DNA from: JAYREN01 sp963663375
GTDB taxonomy: Bacteria > Acidobacteriota > Holophagae > Holophagales > Holophagaceae
NCBI GenBank assembly: GCA_963663375.1
Contig: OY760195.1
Coordinates: forward strand, 2,294,001-2,358,000
Direction: 5' to 3'
DNA: 64,000 nt
In this document: piece after piece, positions 19,679 to 28,859 of the stretch
Layout: each line of letters starts with the position of its first letter
Position numbering within the stretch: the first letter of the stretch is position 1
Program-made: the position numbers and the translations under genes
Notes under the pieces: generated by a model
The model's database searches: none
The model's input: the letters and a program-made list of their open reading frames with translations, nothing else
What the model was told of the DNA's origin: nothing

Positions 19679-19681
19679 ATT

Positions 19682-19734
19682 TGGACTGAAAATCCATGTG
19701 TCGACGGTTCGATTCCGCCTCCAGGCACCAAAGA
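19682..19734 (+). other. attR: 53-bp repeat with the displaced 3' half of tRNA-Phe
   Basis: Identical to 2660-2712. It contains only the anticodon arm onward and cannot form a tRNA. It marks the right junction of the element. Confidence 0.93.
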
Positions 19735-19741
19735 GCATTGA

Positions 19742-19776
19742 ATGGCAAAGGCCCCCGAGTGTGGGGCCTTTGCCAT
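19742..19776 (+). terminator. Original tRNA-Phe terminator, now stranded beyond attR
   Basis: A perfect 14-bp stem, ATGGCAAAGGCCCC (19742-19755) with GGGGCCTTTGCCAT (19763-19776), loop of 7, directly after the attR tRNA fragment. In the empty chromosome it would follow the intact tRNA by 33 bp. Lacks a T-run. Confidence 0.65.
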
Positions 19777-20027
19777 GGGGGCTCCATCCGAATCCTGGTC
19801 TGTGAATTGGCCGACTGGTGCTGGGCGCTCATGAGCGAGACCTCTTCTTCTTCGGAAGCCAGGGATCGGATTCGATGAGTGAATTCGTCAGCGCGACATG
19901 AAGGGCTTTGGGATAATTTCGAGGATGTTTGATAGAATCCTCAAGACCTCACCATCCTGTCCCAACCAAGAACAGGTCTGCGAGGCTCGAACGCGGGTTC
20001 TGAATCGCACAGCCAGAGACGTCCAAG
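19777..20027. other. Leader region of the polysaccharide locus, no gene
   Basis: 251 bases between the stranded terminator and the first locus gene. TAGAAT near 19931 could be a -10 element, but no -35 at correct spacing is evident. Nothing else recognised. Confidence 0.3.
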
Positions 20028-21956
20028 ATGCCGATAGTCGATCTCTTTCGAAAAACAGCCAAGAGCCAGTGGTTCCGGCAGCTCATCAAGCTCGTGTTGG
20101 ATGGGCAGATGGGGGCCCTGGGGTGGCTCGTGGTCTTCGACCTGATCCAAGGCGAGGCGATCATCACCATCGATATCATCGATTGGGTGATCCTGGTGGT
20201 CATCGTCAGCGCCTTGTTCCGCTTGACCCGAATCCATTACAGGATGATCGGCATCAAGGACTTTTTTGAAATCGTGATGGCCGGCATCACGCTGTTCCTG
20301 TTCTCAATCGTGATCCTGCTGATCGTTGGGAGGCAGCACGGTGGCCGGGTCTACCTGTTCCTGTTCTTGGCCAGCATGTTCACAGGTATCTTCTGGGCCA
20401 CCCTCCGGATCATTGCCCGATCGATCTATGAGGGGATTTTCCCTTTCCTGCCCAACATCCTTTCGCCGACGGCGGTGGGTTCTCGCACCCTCATCGTCGG
20501 AGCGGGAAGGGCGGGACTGCTGGTCTCCCGGGAGCTGGATCGCCATCCTGAACTCGGCTGCCGCGTCATTGGCTACGTGGATGACGCCTTCGAGAAACAG
20601 GGGCTGAGGATCCAGGGAATCCCGGTGCTGGGGACCACGGATCTCCTGGATTTCATCATCAAGGAGCAGCGGATCACGAAAGTGGTCATCGCGATTCCCA
20701 GTGCGCCCGGGAAAATGATCCGGCAGCTTAGTAATGTCATTCGCGGGGCAGGCATTGAAACCAAGACCGTTCCGGGCATCTACAACCTGCTGGGCAATCA
20801 GTCCTGGAAGCCGGACCTCCGGGATATCTCCATCGAGGATCTGCTGCGCCGTGATCCCATCCATCTCGACCAGACGGCCCTGCAGCGTGTCCTGGGCGAT
20901 GCCGTGGTCCTGATCACCGGGGCGGGAGGCTCCATCGGTAGCGAGTTGGCCCGCCAGGTGGCAGTGTTCAAGCCGGCCCGCATCGTGCTGCTGGGGCGGG
21001 GTGAGAACAGCCTCTGGATCGTCGAGCGTGAGCTGCGGGAGATCTCGCCCAACCTGCCCCTGGCCGTCGAATTGTGCGATATCCGGGATGCCACTCGCCT
21101 GCGGCAGATCTTCCTGCGCTGGCGGCCCCAGGTCGTGTTCCATGCCGCAGCGCACAAGCATGTGCCCTACCTGGAACTGAATCCCGAGGAGGCCATCGAG
21201 AACAATGTCTTTGGCACCAAGAGTGTTCTGGAAGCGGCGCTGGCGGCGCAGACTCAGGTGTTCGTGAACATCTCCACGGACAAGTCCGTCAACCCTACCA
21301 ACGCCCTGGGGGTTTCCAAGTGTCTGGCGGAAGGCGTGGTGCGCTGCGGCGCCGCCCAAGCGCAGCCGGGAAGCCAGTACGTGAGCGTGAGGTTCGGTAA
21401 CGTCCTGGGCAGTCGGGGCAGCGTGGTGCCCATTTTCAGGGATCAAATCTCCAGAGGTGGGCCGGTGACCATCACTGATGTCCGGATGACCCGCTACTTC
21501 ATGACCATTCCCGAGGCCAGCCAGCTGGTGCTCCAGGCCGGGCTGCTGGGCGAAACCGGCAAGGTATACGTGCTGGACATGGGTGAGCCGGTCGCCATCC
21601 TGGATCTGGCCAAGGACATGATCACCCTTTCTGGCATGGTGCCGGAGCGGGACATCGAGATCCAAGCCACGGGCATCCGTCCCGGGGAAAAGCTCTTTGA
21701 AGAGCTGTTCAACATGGCGGAAATCAGCCAGACCGCAGTGCACAGCAAGGTCTTGGAGTCGGCGCTGGTGGGCGATTCCCCAGCCGAGATCCACGCCGGC
21801 CTGGCCGCCTTGCGAGAGGCCCTGTCGATCGAGGACGAAACCGCCCGCAGGCGGGAACTCGTGGCTCAATTCCAGGCCCTCGTTCCATCCTATGCACCCT
21901 CCGCCCTGGGACTCGGGAAGTACTGCGTGCATCACACTCCCAAGGAAGCGCTCTAG
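20028..21956 (+). CDS. CapD/WbpM-like nucleotide-sugar 4,6-dehydratase/epimerase
   Basis: 642 aa membrane protein. Four N-terminal transmembrane helices lie within residues 20-125, then a first Rossmann domain (VGAGRAGLLVSREL, about 157). The catalytic SDR domain has TGAGGSIGSE (about 296) and the family stretch NISTDKSVNPTNALGVSKCLAE. These enzymes convert UDP-GlcNAc-type substrates to 4-keto-6-deoxy sugars for polysaccharide or glycan synthesis. Its partner is the adjacent aminotransferase, which would aminate the keto product. First gene after the island; ribosome site weak. Confidence 0.9.
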   Translation: MPIVDLFRKTAKSQWFRQLIKLVLDGQMGALGWLVVFDLIQGEAIITIDIIDWVILVVIVSALFRLTRIHYRMIGIKDFFEIVMAGITLFLFSIVILLIVGRQHGGRVYLFLFLASMFTGIFWATLRIIARSIYEGIFPFLPNILSPTAVGSRTLIVGAGRAGLLVSRELDRHPELGCRVIGYVDDAFEKQGLRIQGIPVLGTTDLLDFIIKEQRITKVVIAIPSAPGKMIRQLSNVIRGAGIETKTVPGIYNLLGNQSWKPDLRDISIEDLLRRDPIHLDQTALQRVLGDAVVLITGAGGSIGSELARQVAVFKPARIVLLGRGENSLWIVERELREISPNLPLAVELCDIRDATRLRQIFLRWRPQVVFHAAAHKHVPYLELNPEEAIENNVFGTKSVLEAALAAQTQVFVNISTDKSVNPTNALGVSKCLAEGVVRCGAAQAQPGSQYVSVRFGNVLGSRGSVVPIFRDQISRGGPVTITDVRMTRYFMTIPEASQLVLQAGLLGETGKVYVLDMGEPVAILDLAKDMITLSGMVPERDIEIQATGIRPGEKLFEELFNMAEISQTAVHSKVLESALVGDSPAEIHAGLAALREALSIEDETARRRELVAQFQALVPSYAPSALGLGKYCVHHTPKEAL

Positions 21957-22018
21957 CTTTGGGCGCACGGATTCAATGACGCCAACGAACTCTTTTCACG
22001 CCTCGGAGTGGTCCCGCC

Positions 22019-23221
22019 ATGCCTTCTTCCCAGTCCACTGATCCCCGCCGCACCCAACCCTTCGGGCCCTGGCCCCATTATGCTCCCGACGAAGTCGCCG
22101 CCACGGTGAGGGTTTTGGAGAGCGGGCAGGTCAATTACTGGACCGGGCAGGAGGCGCGGGAATTCGAGAAGGAATACGCGCGGGCCGCCGCCTGCGACCA
22201 TGCCATCGCCCTCTGCAATGGCACGTCGGCCCTGGAACTGGCGATCTACGCCCTGGGTATTCCGCCGGGCTCGGAAATCATCACGACCCCCCGTACCTTC
22301 ATCGCCAGCGCCAGTTGTGTCGTCATGCGGGGCTGCACTCCCGTGCTGGCGGACGTGGATCCGGTGAGCCAGAACATCACGGCGGAATCCATCGCGAAGG
22401 TTATCACCCCAAAGACCAAAGCGATCATTGCCGTTCACCTCGCGGGGTGGCCCTGCGACATGGATCCCATCATGGAACTTGCGGATCGACAAGGCCTCAA
22501 GGTGATCGAAGATTGTGCCCAGGCCAACGGGGCGACCTACAAGGGGCGTCCCGTGGGTGGACTGGGCCATGTGGCGGCCTTCTCCTTCTGCCAGGACAAG
22601 ATCATCACCACCGGGGGCGAGGGAGGGATGCTCACGACCAACGAACGGGCGCTCTGGGAACGAGCCTGGAGTTTCAAGGATCACGGCAAGAACTGGGACT
22701 CGGTTTACAACCGCAAGCACGAACCAGGGTTCCGGTGGCTGCACGATTCCTTCGGAACCAACTGGCGGATGACCGAACTCCAGGCGGTCATCGGGCGCGC
22801 CCAATTGAGGAAACTGCCGGAGTGGACCCGTCAGCGTCGAGCGAACATGGCTCGCCTGAACGAGATCCTGGGCCGCTTCGATTGCATCCGAACGACTCCT
22901 GCGCCCTCGGAAATCGGCCATGCGGCCTACAAGGCCTACGCCTTCGTCAAACCCGAGGGGCTCAAGGAAGGGTGGAGCCGGGATCGGATCATGAACGAGA
23001 TCACCGAGCGGGGCATTCCCTGTTTCAGCGGGAGCTGCAGCGAGATCTACCTGGAGAAGGCCTTCACCGAGAGCGCCTTCGCCTTGCCCGAGCGCCTTCC
23101 CGTAGCCCAGCAGTTGGGCGAGACCAGCCTGATGTTCGTAATTCATCCGACGCTTACGGAGCAGAACATGGAGGACACGGTGAATGTGGTGAGCGCGGTG
23201 TTGAAGCAGGCCTCCAAGTGA
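22019..23221 (+). CDS. DegT/DnrJ/EryC1-family PLP aminotransferase
   Basis: 400 aa. PLP-dependent transamination of a nucleotide keto-sugar. The Schiff-base lysine is Lys194 in FCQDKIITTGGEGG; ALCNGTSALELAIYALGI is the cofactor phosphate-binding part; EDCAQANGATYKG is a conserved family segment. 62 nt after the dehydratase gene and same direction, matching the usual dehydratase-aminotransferase pair that makes a 4-amino-4,6-dideoxy sugar. Product stereochemistry cannot be read from sequence. CGGAG is 10 nt before the ATG. Confidence 0.9.
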   Translation: MPSSQSTDPRRTQPFGPWPHYAPDEVAATVRVLESGQVNYWTGQEAREFEKEYARAAACDHAIALCNGTSALELAIYALGIPPGSEIITTPRTFIASASCVVMRGCTPVLADVDPVSQNITAESIAKVITPKTKAIIAVHLAGWPCDMDPIMELADRQGLKVIEDCAQANGATYKGRPVGGLGHVAAFSFCQDKIITTGGEGGMLTTNERALWERAWSFKDHGKNWDSVYNRKHEPGFRWLHDSFGTNWRMTELQAVIGRAQLRKLPEWTRQRRANMARLNEILGRFDCIRTTPAPSEIGHAAYKAYAFVKPEGLKEGWSRDRIMNEITERGIPCFSGSCSEIYLEKAFTESAFALPERLPVAQQLGETSLMFVIHPTLTEQNMEDTVNVVSAVLKQASK

Positions 23222-23252
23222 TCGCCAAAGACAGGCTTCCGGGAGTTTCGGC

Positions 23253-24383
23253 TTGAGAGTCGTTCACCTCATCACGGGACTGCACACGGGTGGCGCGGAG
23301 ACCATGCTGCTGAAGATGGTCCGGTGCCATCTCAAACGCGGGGTCGAGATGGAGGTGATCTCGCTGCTGCCGCCGGGGACGCTGGTGCCCGAATTCGAGG
23401 CGCTGGGGGTGCCGGTGCATTGCCTGGGCATTCGCCAGGGCGTGCCCGACCCCCGGGGATTGTTCAGGCTCCTCAAACATCTCTCACGCTTCAAGCCGGA
23501 TCTTGTCCAGACCTGGATGTATCACGCGGACCTGCTCGGGGGTATGACCCGGGTCTTCAGGCCTGGCACGCCCGTGGTCTGGGGGGTTCACCACAGCAAC
23601 CTGAACAAGGGCATGAACCGCACCATGACTCTGCGCATTGCCAAGCTCTGCGCCTGGCTATCCCGGATGCTCCCCCGGAAAATCGTCTGCTGCTCCGAGG
23701 CCTCCAGGGCGGTCCACGCCAAGCTCGGCTACGACGCCGGTCGGATGGTGGTCATCCCCAATGGTTTCGATCTCGATCTCTTCCATCCAGATCCGGAGGC
23801 CAGAGTCGCCCTGCGGGCGGCCCTCGGCATTCCCGAAAACGCCCTGCTGGTGGGCCTCGTGGGGCGCCTCGATCCCCTCAAGGACCATGGCAATTTCTTC
23901 AAGGCCTGGGGACAGCTACCCGCCGAGATCAATGGACATCCCCTGCACGCCCTGCTCTGCGGCGCGGGCATGACGCCGGAAACGCCCCAGATCGTCGAGT
24001 GGACCCAGGGGCTCGACCTCGGTCGAATCCACCTTCTGGGGCTGCGCCGGGATATGCCCCAGATCAATGCTGCGCTCGATGTGGCCTGTTCTTCATCCAT
24101 CGGCGAAGCCTTCCCGAGCGTGCTGGGTGAGGCGATGGCCTGTGCGGTGCCCTGTGTAGTGACGGATGTGGGCGATTCCCGACTGATCGTCGCGGAGACG
24201 GGTCGGGCCGTGCCACCCTCGGATTCCGACGCGCTGGCGGTCGCCCTGCGGGAAGTGCTCTCCCTGCCGGATACGGAGCGACTGGCCTTGGGGCAGGCCG
24301 CCCTTCACCGGGTGCAGGCCAACTACCGAGTTGACATCGTGGCGGAGAACTACCTGAATGTTTATTCAGCACTCTTGAAATGA
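23253..24383 (+). CDS. Glycosyltransferase family 4 (GT-B)
   Basis: 376 aa cytoplasmic sugar transferase. N-terminal GT4 opening (HLITGLHTGGAETMLLKM), linker NGFDLDLFHPD, nucleotide-sugar domain with GLVGRLDPLKDHGNF, and the E-x7-E pattern in GEAFPSVLGEAMA. Start is TTG 23253, with GGGAG 7 nt upstream; there is no ATG that keeps the first beta strand. 31 nt after the aminotransferase. Adds one sugar to the lipid-linked unit; donor unknown. Confidence 0.87.
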   Translation: MRVVHLITGLHTGGAETMLLKMVRCHLKRGVEMEVISLLPPGTLVPEFEALGVPVHCLGIRQGVPDPRGLFRLLKHLSRFKPDLVQTWMYHADLLGGMTRVFRPGTPVVWGVHHSNLNKGMNRTMTLRIAKLCAWLSRMLPRKIVCCSEASRAVHAKLGYDAGRMVVIPNGFDLDLFHPDPEARVALRAALGIPENALLVGLVGRLDPLKDHGNFFKAWGQLPAEINGHPLHALLCGAGMTPETPQIVEWTQGLDLGRIHLLGLRRDMPQINAALDVACSSSIGEAFPSVLGEAMACAVPCVVTDVGDSRLIVAETGRAVPPSDSDALAVALREVLSLPDTERLALGQAALHRVQANYRVDIVAENYLNVYSALLK

Positions 24384-24396
24384 AAACGGGGTTTCC

Positions 24397-24942
24397 ATGA
24401 TGTTGCTGTACTGGATCGCGGACCGTTGGCTCGACTTCAAGATCTGGAGGCTGCGCAGGCAAGGGCTCACCATCGCCGATGACTGCGACTTCATGAGTCT
24501 TCCCGACTTCGGCTCAGAGCCCTACCTGATCACCATCGGCAAGCATGTGGGCATCGCCGATGGCGTGGTCTTCATCACCCACGATGGGGGAACCCATGTC
24601 TTCCGACACCAGGAGCGCTATCGGAAGGTGATCAAGTACGGTCGCATCAACATCATGGACAACTGTCTTCTGGGGCAGCGGGTCATGATCATGCCGGGGG
24701 TCACCATCGGGCCCAATTCGGTGATTGCCGCGGGCTCCGTGGTGACGCGCACCATCCCGCCCAATGTCCTAGCCTCAGGCAATCCAGCCAAGCCCATCAT
24801 GTCCATCGAGCAGTACGCGGAGTGGTCGCTGGCCGCGACTCCGGACTATGACGAAGCGGAGTACAAGCGGGACAAGCGAGCCTTCCTGCTGAAAATGACC
24901 CGCAAGGGCGGGCGCACTCAGCCGATCAAGGAAGACGCCTAG
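24397..24942 (+). CDS. Left-handed beta-helix O- or N-acyltransferase
   Basis: 181 aa. Hexapeptide repeats (IGKHVGIADGVVF, NIMDNCLLGQRVMIMPGVTIGPNSVIAAGSVV) and the end NVLASGNPAKPI are typical of LbH acetyltransferases acting on sugars. An acetyl-CoA donor is likely. A basic helical N-terminus (LDFKIWRLRRQG) may touch the membrane. 13 nt after the glycosyltransferase gene; ends 5 nt from the convergent next gene. Could modify the amino sugar made by the two upstream enzymes. Confidence 0.85.
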   Translation: MMLLYWIADRWLDFKIWRLRRQGLTIADDCDFMSLPDFGSEPYLITIGKHVGIADGVVFITHDGGTHVFRHQERYRKVIKYGRINIMDNCLLGQRVMIMPGVTIGPNSVIAAGSVVTRTIPPNVLASGNPAKPIMSIEQYAEWSLAATPDYDEAEYKRDKRAFLLKMTRKGGRTQPIKEDA

Positions 24943-24947
24943 GTTAA

Positions 24948-26093
24948 TCAGGCCGGAAGGGTCAGGCCCGAGGCCTGGGGTTTCCCTGGCTTGCGATTCA
25001 GGGCCCGGTTCATGGCCTCATCCCAGAGGGCCAGCACCCGTTCCGTGGAGAAGCGCTGGACGACGCCCGGGGCCTTGGCGCCGAGCCGGGCGCGGGCGGC
25101 TGGATCGAGCATGAGCTTCAGCATGGCTTCGGCCAGGGCCTTCGGGTCGGCCGGAGGCACCAGCAATCCGTTCTCGCCGTTCTGGATGATGTCTTCGGCC
25201 GCGCCGCCGAATCGTGTGCTGATGACGGGAAGCCCGCAGGCCATGGCCTCCACGAGGGCATTGGGGAAACCCTCGGCGTGGGAGGACATGACGAAGAGAT
25301 CCCCCTGACGCAGCACCTCGAAGGGCTGTTGGGTGACGCCGCAGAACCGGACTCGCTCGGACACGCCCCGATCCTGGGCTCGCTGCTGGAGAGCCTCCAG
25401 TTCGGGCCCCGCGCCCCACATCTCGAGGCGCCAGTTCGGGACCTGGCCCTGGATGGAAGCGAAGGCCTCGATGAGGACATCGAAGCCCTTCACGGGCACG
25501 AGACGTCCCATGGTTACAAGGCGCGGGTTATCGGGATCTTTTGGAATGGGTTCACTCACAGAGGGCGGGGCGGGCACGGGATTGGGAATGACCATGCCGC
25601 GTCGGGTGATGCGGGAGGGAAACCAGTCGGCGACGGCCTGGGACTGGAAGACGATGCCATCGGCCAAGGGATAGGTGAGCCTGCGCAGCGCGTCCCAGAG
25701 ACGCCCGATGGAACGTCTGGAGGGATCGGTCCGCTCGGAGATGATCACGGGCAGGCCCAAACCCCGACTCGCGAGAAGGGCCACGATGTTGGTCTTGTCG
25801 ATGAAGGAAATGACGACATCCGGCCGGGTTTCCAACAGCACGCACCGCAGGGATCGGATGCGGGTGAGGTTGTTGGTGAGCGCGGACACCACGGAGCCGC
25901 TGCTGCTTCGCAGGAGGTCCAGATGGCGCAGTTCCACGGAGGGGGCGAGGGGGTAGAAGGAGGTGGCGTCCGGGGCATCCATGGTGAACACGACCACCTC
26001 CCAGCCCCGCTCGGCCCAGGCATTGGCGAGAATGGAGAGCACACGCTCCGCACCGGCAGGCTTCAGGGCCCATATGAAAAAACCAACCTTCAT
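24948..26093 (-). CDS. Glycosyltransferase family 4
   Basis: 381 aa. Starts MKVGFFIWALKPAGAERVLSILANAWAERG, the GT4 acceptor domain. It carries SERTDPSRR, NPVPAPPS and a donor domain with VTMGRLVPVKGFDVLIEAF, then the E-x7-E motif in AEGFPNALVEAMACG. Opposite in direction to its neighbours and divergent from the sensor kinase gene, so it has its own promoter in 26094-26232. Acceptor and donor sugar unknown. Confidence 0.87.
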   Translation of the reverse strand: MKVGFFIWALKPAGAERVLSILANAWAERGWEVVVFTMDAPDATSFYPLAPSVELRHLDLLRSSSGSVVSALTNNLTRIRSLRCVLLETRPDVVISFIDKTNIVALLASRGLGLPVIISERTDPSRRSIGRLWDALRRLTYPLADGIVFQSQAVADWFPSRITRRGMVIPNPVPAPPSVSEPIPKDPDNPRLVTMGRLVPVKGFDVLIEAFASIQGQVPNWRLEMWGAGPELEALQQRAQDRGVSERVRFCGVTQQPFEVLRQGDLFVMSSHAEGFPNALVEAMACGLPVISTRFGGAAEDIIQNGENGLLVPPADPKALAEAMLKLMLDPAARARLGAKAPGVVQRFSTERVLALWDEAMNRALNRKPGKPQASGLTLPA

Positions 26094-26232
26094 TTCGTCA
26101 ACCTCATCCTCAGATTACACCAATCCCGCCGCGGCCACGCGGATGCCGTCATCGTCGCAGTTCCTTCGCGGAATTTAACGACCAGGATCTCGATTGCCGT
26201 AAGATTCACGTACCGATGCGGAGAGGTGCCCC

Positions 26233-27327
26233 GTGGATTCGAAGGCTCGATTCTCGACCAGGAACGGCGCCGCTCCCCCTGCAGAAAAGCCCGAGGAGGG
26301 CGCACTCGGGGGTTCTGGGCCAGGGACCTGGATCTCCCTGGCGGCCGCCTTCCTGGGCGCGAGCCGGATCATTGCCCTGCGAGAGAGGTCCGGGGTCTGG
26401 CACGCCAGCGCCGAACTTCCGGAGGCCCGGAAACGGGAACTGGAAGCCACCTTTCATCCTTCCGACCGTACCGAAGGAGTGGCGCAGCAGGGCCGTGATG
26501 GCCTCTGGCTGCTGGAGGCGTTCGCCTTTGGGGAGAGGGATGGCCTGGGCCGCCTGTTCGTTCTGGCCCAGACGCCGGACCCCCTTTCGCCCGGGGAGCG
26601 GGCAGGGCTCCAGCGGTTGGTGGCCCAGCTGGGGAGCTTCGTTCCGGTGCGCTCCGAAGAGGAGCGGCGATCCCTGGGCCGCGGCCCCGCCGGGGCGTCT
26701 TTCGTGCCGGGGTTGGTGCATGAGCTGCGAAATTTCATTTTCGGCATTTCCGCAAGCCTCGACGCCTTCGAGGCGCGGTTCCGGGGAGAGGCAGAGGCCG
26801 CCAAATATCAGGCGATCATCCGGAAGAGCCTCGACCGCCTTGGTGTCTTTGTGGATGAACTGCGGGAATACGGCGATCCGGGCAGGCGGCCCTGGGCCGA
26901 GGTCTCCCTGGAGCCCCTCCTCCGCGAGGCCTGCGAACACCACAGGGCAAAAGCCGGGGATTTGCAGCTCCGGGTCGAAGGACCTCTGCCACCGCTGAGA
27001 GGTGATGCCGAGGGACTGCGCCTGGCGCTTATCCATCTGATGGACCTCGCGCTCCAGTCCCGGGGCGCGGCTCCGGTGGAAATCCACGTGGGGACGGTCC
27101 GGGAGGATGGCCGTGCGAGGCTCTGTGGCCGCCTGGAGGCGCCATTGGAATTGGGCGATCTGGACCCCGCGCGGCTCTTCGAACCCTTCTACTTCCGACC
27201 TGCGGGTCTGGGAAGGCTCGCGCTGCCCGTTGCCCGCCGGATCCTGGAGGCACATGGAGGCGAGCTGCTGGCGGGTCCAAGCCCCCAGGGGGGCGTGGAA
27301 ATTCGTTTCTCGTTGCCGGCAATCTGA
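26233..27327 (+). CDS. Sensor histidine kinase-like protein with degenerate ATP lid
   Basis: 364 aa, no transmembrane helix, so a cytosolic sensor. Residues 30-140 look GAF-like. The dimerisation/H-box is LVHELRNFIFG with His163, as in NtrB-type kinases. The catalytic domain is recognisable at the end (LFEPFYFRPAGLGRLALPVARRILEAHGG, then GGVEIRFSLP). However, the N-box is replaced by LIHLMDLALQSRG and the DxGxG box is missing, so ATP binding is doubtful. Followed at 34 nt by the sigma-54 response regulator, its evident partner. It may be a phosphatase or a partner-dependent kinase. Confidence 0.75.
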   Translation: MDSKARFSTRNGAAPPAEKPEEGALGGSGPGTWISLAAAFLGASRIIALRERSGVWHASAELPEARKRELEATFHPSDRTEGVAQQGRDGLWLLEAFAFGERDGLGRLFVLAQTPDPLSPGERAGLQRLVAQLGSFVPVRSEEERRSLGRGPAGASFVPGLVHELRNFIFGISASLDAFEARFRGEAEAAKYQAIIRKSLDRLGVFVDELREYGDPGRRPWAEVSLEPLLREACEHHRAKAGDLQLRVEGPLPPLRGDAEGLRLALIHLMDLALQSRGAAPVEIHVGTVREDGRARLCGRLEAPLELGDLDPARLFEPFYFRPAGLGRLALPVARRILEAHGGELLAGPSPQGGVEIRFSLPAI

Positions 27328-27361
27328 GCCCACCTCGGCTCCCATTCGACCCGGAGGGTCC

Positions 27362-28717
27362 ATGGCGAAGGCGAAAATCCTGGTAGTGGATGATGACGAG
27401 ATCACCCTCTTCGCCATCCGCGATTTCCTGGAGCTCCACGGCCACATCGTGGACGAGGCCGAAAGCTGCGCCGAGGCGGAGATCAAGTACCGGGCGGATG
27501 TCTACGATGCGGTGACCCTGGACTATTCCCTGCCCGACGGCAACGCCCTGGATCTGCTGCCCCGGCTGAAGGCGATCGATGCGGGGGTGCCCATCATCCT
27601 GCTTACGGCCCATGCCAGCATCGAGCTGGCGGTGCGGGCCATCCAATTGGGTGCCGAGCAGTTTCTGGTGAAGCCCCTGGACCTGCCCGCGCTCATGCTG
27701 GTCCTGGATCGCGTGCTGGAAAACCAGCGCAACCGCCGCAAACAGCTGGCGCGGGATTCCCGTGAGCAGCCTCAGCAGGCGGTGGACCCCTTCATCGGCT
27801 CCAGCGCGGCGATCCTCAGGCTGGAGGAACAGGCCCGCCTGGCAGCTGCCACGGAGAGCCCGATCCTCATCCAGGGCGAGACGGGCACGGGCAAGAGCGA
27901 ACTGGCGAGATGGCTGCGGCGGAACAGCTCCAGGGCCGCAGAACCCATGCTGGAGCTCAACTGCGGGGGCTTTACCAAGGAATTCCTGGAGACAGAGTTG
28001 TTTGGCCACGAGAAGGGGGCCTTCACCGGCGCCGTCAGCACCAAGATCGGGCTGCTGGAGGCGGCCCATCGGGGCACGATCTTCCTGGACGAGATCGGGG
28101 ACATGGATCTCCAGATCCAACCCAAGCTACTGAAGGCGTTGGAGGAAAAACGATTCCGTCGGCTGGGTGCGGTGCAGGATCGCAAGGTGGACTTCCGCCT
28201 GATCGCCGCCACCCACCAGAAGCTGGAAAGACTGGTGGAGGAACAGCTTTTCAGGGCGGATCTCTTCTATCGCATCAGTGCCATCCAGCTTCAGGCCCCC
28301 CCATTGCGGGAGCGGGCAGAGGATATCCCGAATTTCTCCCAGCGGCTCCTGGACCGCCTTACCCGGGAATGCGGGCGGGAACCCATCCATCTCACCCGGG
28401 GCGCCCTGGAAAAGCTCCAGAAGCATGGATGGCCTGGCAACATCCGGGAACTGAGGAATGTCCTGGAGCGCGCCCTGATGGGAGTCAAGACCTCCGAGAT
28501 CGATGAGTTGGATCTGGATTTCGCCGCCAGCCCCCAGGGCCGGGTGGAGGACCGCTATTCCCACATGACCCTCAAGGAGCTGGAGCGCCACCATATCGTC
28601 CAGATCCTCAACGAGGAGGGAGGCCATGTGGACCGGGCCGCCCGACGCCTGGATATCCCCCGGAGTACCCTCTACCAGAAGCTCAAGGCCTACGGTCCCG
28701 AACCGTCCAGATTCTAG
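27362..28717 (+). CDS. Sigma-54-dependent response regulator (NtrC family)
   Basis: 451 aa. Receiver domain 5-120 with phospho-acceptor Asp54 and Lys104-Pro. AAA+ domain with Walker A GETGTGKS (172-179), sigma-54 contact loop GAFTGA (219-224) and Walker B LDEIGD. C-terminal Fis-type HTH (VDRAARRLDIPRSTLYQKLKAYG). Activates sigma-54 promoters by ATP hydrolysis after phosphorylation. ATG 27362 has GGAGG 4 nt upstream. The sensor gene precedes it and a sigma-54 promoter lies 105 bp past its stop, strongly suggesting the target is the Ig/beta-helix gene downstream. Confidence 0.93.
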   Translation: MAKAKILVVDDDEITLFAIRDFLELHGHIVDEAESCAEAEIKYRADVYDAVTLDYSLPDGNALDLLPRLKAIDAGVPIILLTAHASIELAVRAIQLGAEQFLVKPLDLPALMLVLDRVLENQRNRRKQLARDSREQPQQAVDPFIGSSAAILRLEEQARLAAATESPILIQGETGTGKSELARWLRRNSSRAAEPMLELNCGGFTKEFLETELFGHEKGAFTGAVSTKIGLLEAAHRGTIFLDEIGDMDLQIQPKLLKALEEKRFRRLGAVQDRKVDFRLIAATHQKLERLVEEQLFRADLFYRISAIQLQAPPLRERAEDIPNFSQRLLDRLTRECGREPIHLTRGALEKLQKHGWPGNIRELRNVLERALMGVKTSEIDELDLDFAASPQGRVEDRYSHMTLKELERHHIVQILNEEGGHVDRAARRLDIPRSTLYQKLKAYGPEPSRF

Positions 28718-28730
28718 AATCTGGATCCAG
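28707..28730. promoter_or_regulatory. Candidate upstream activator site (18-bp palindrome)
   Basis: CCAGATTCTAGAATCTGG (28707-28724) is a perfect palindrome overlapping the stop codon of the regulator gene, and CTGGATCCAG (28721-28730) overlaps it. It lies about 100 bp before the sigma-54 promoter, the usual distance for enhancer-binding-protein sites. A terminator role is less likely because there is no T-run. Confidence 0.5.
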
Positions 28731-28821
28731 AATTCAGACTCGGCCCTCCGGACGGATGATCCGCGTGGTTCTATCCGTTGGTATAGATAAGTTTATCACA
28801 AACCTTGGTTCGAGGGTTTCG

Positions 28822-28837
28822 CGGCACCTCCGTTGCA
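28822..28837 (+). promoter_or_regulatory. Sigma-54 (RpoN) promoter
   Basis: CGGCACCTCCGTTGCA: GG at 28823-28824 and GC at 28835-28836 separated by exactly 10 bp, with GGCAC and TTGCA matching the -24/-12 consensus closely. Transcription would start near 28848, just before the GGAGG ribosome site of the gene at 28860. Confidence 0.8.
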
Positions 28838-28859
28838 CCTATGGCGGACGGAGGTGGTT

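Noticed and set aside
19682..19734. Second tRNA-Phe gene
   Set aside because: Only the 3' part is present; no D arm or 5' acceptor strand precedes it.
19822..19836. GG-N10-GC spacing before the polysaccharide locus
   Set aside because: Lacks the TTGC half of a sigma-54 promoter; spacing alone is not enough.
20304..21968. Long open frame (554 codons) antisense to the CapD-like gene
   Set aside because: Low-complexity His/Gly/Gln-rich product without motifs; it is the shadow of a GC-rich real gene.
21953..23146. Long minus-strand frame antisense to the aminotransferase
   Set aside because: The plus strand encodes all DegT motifs; this product has none.
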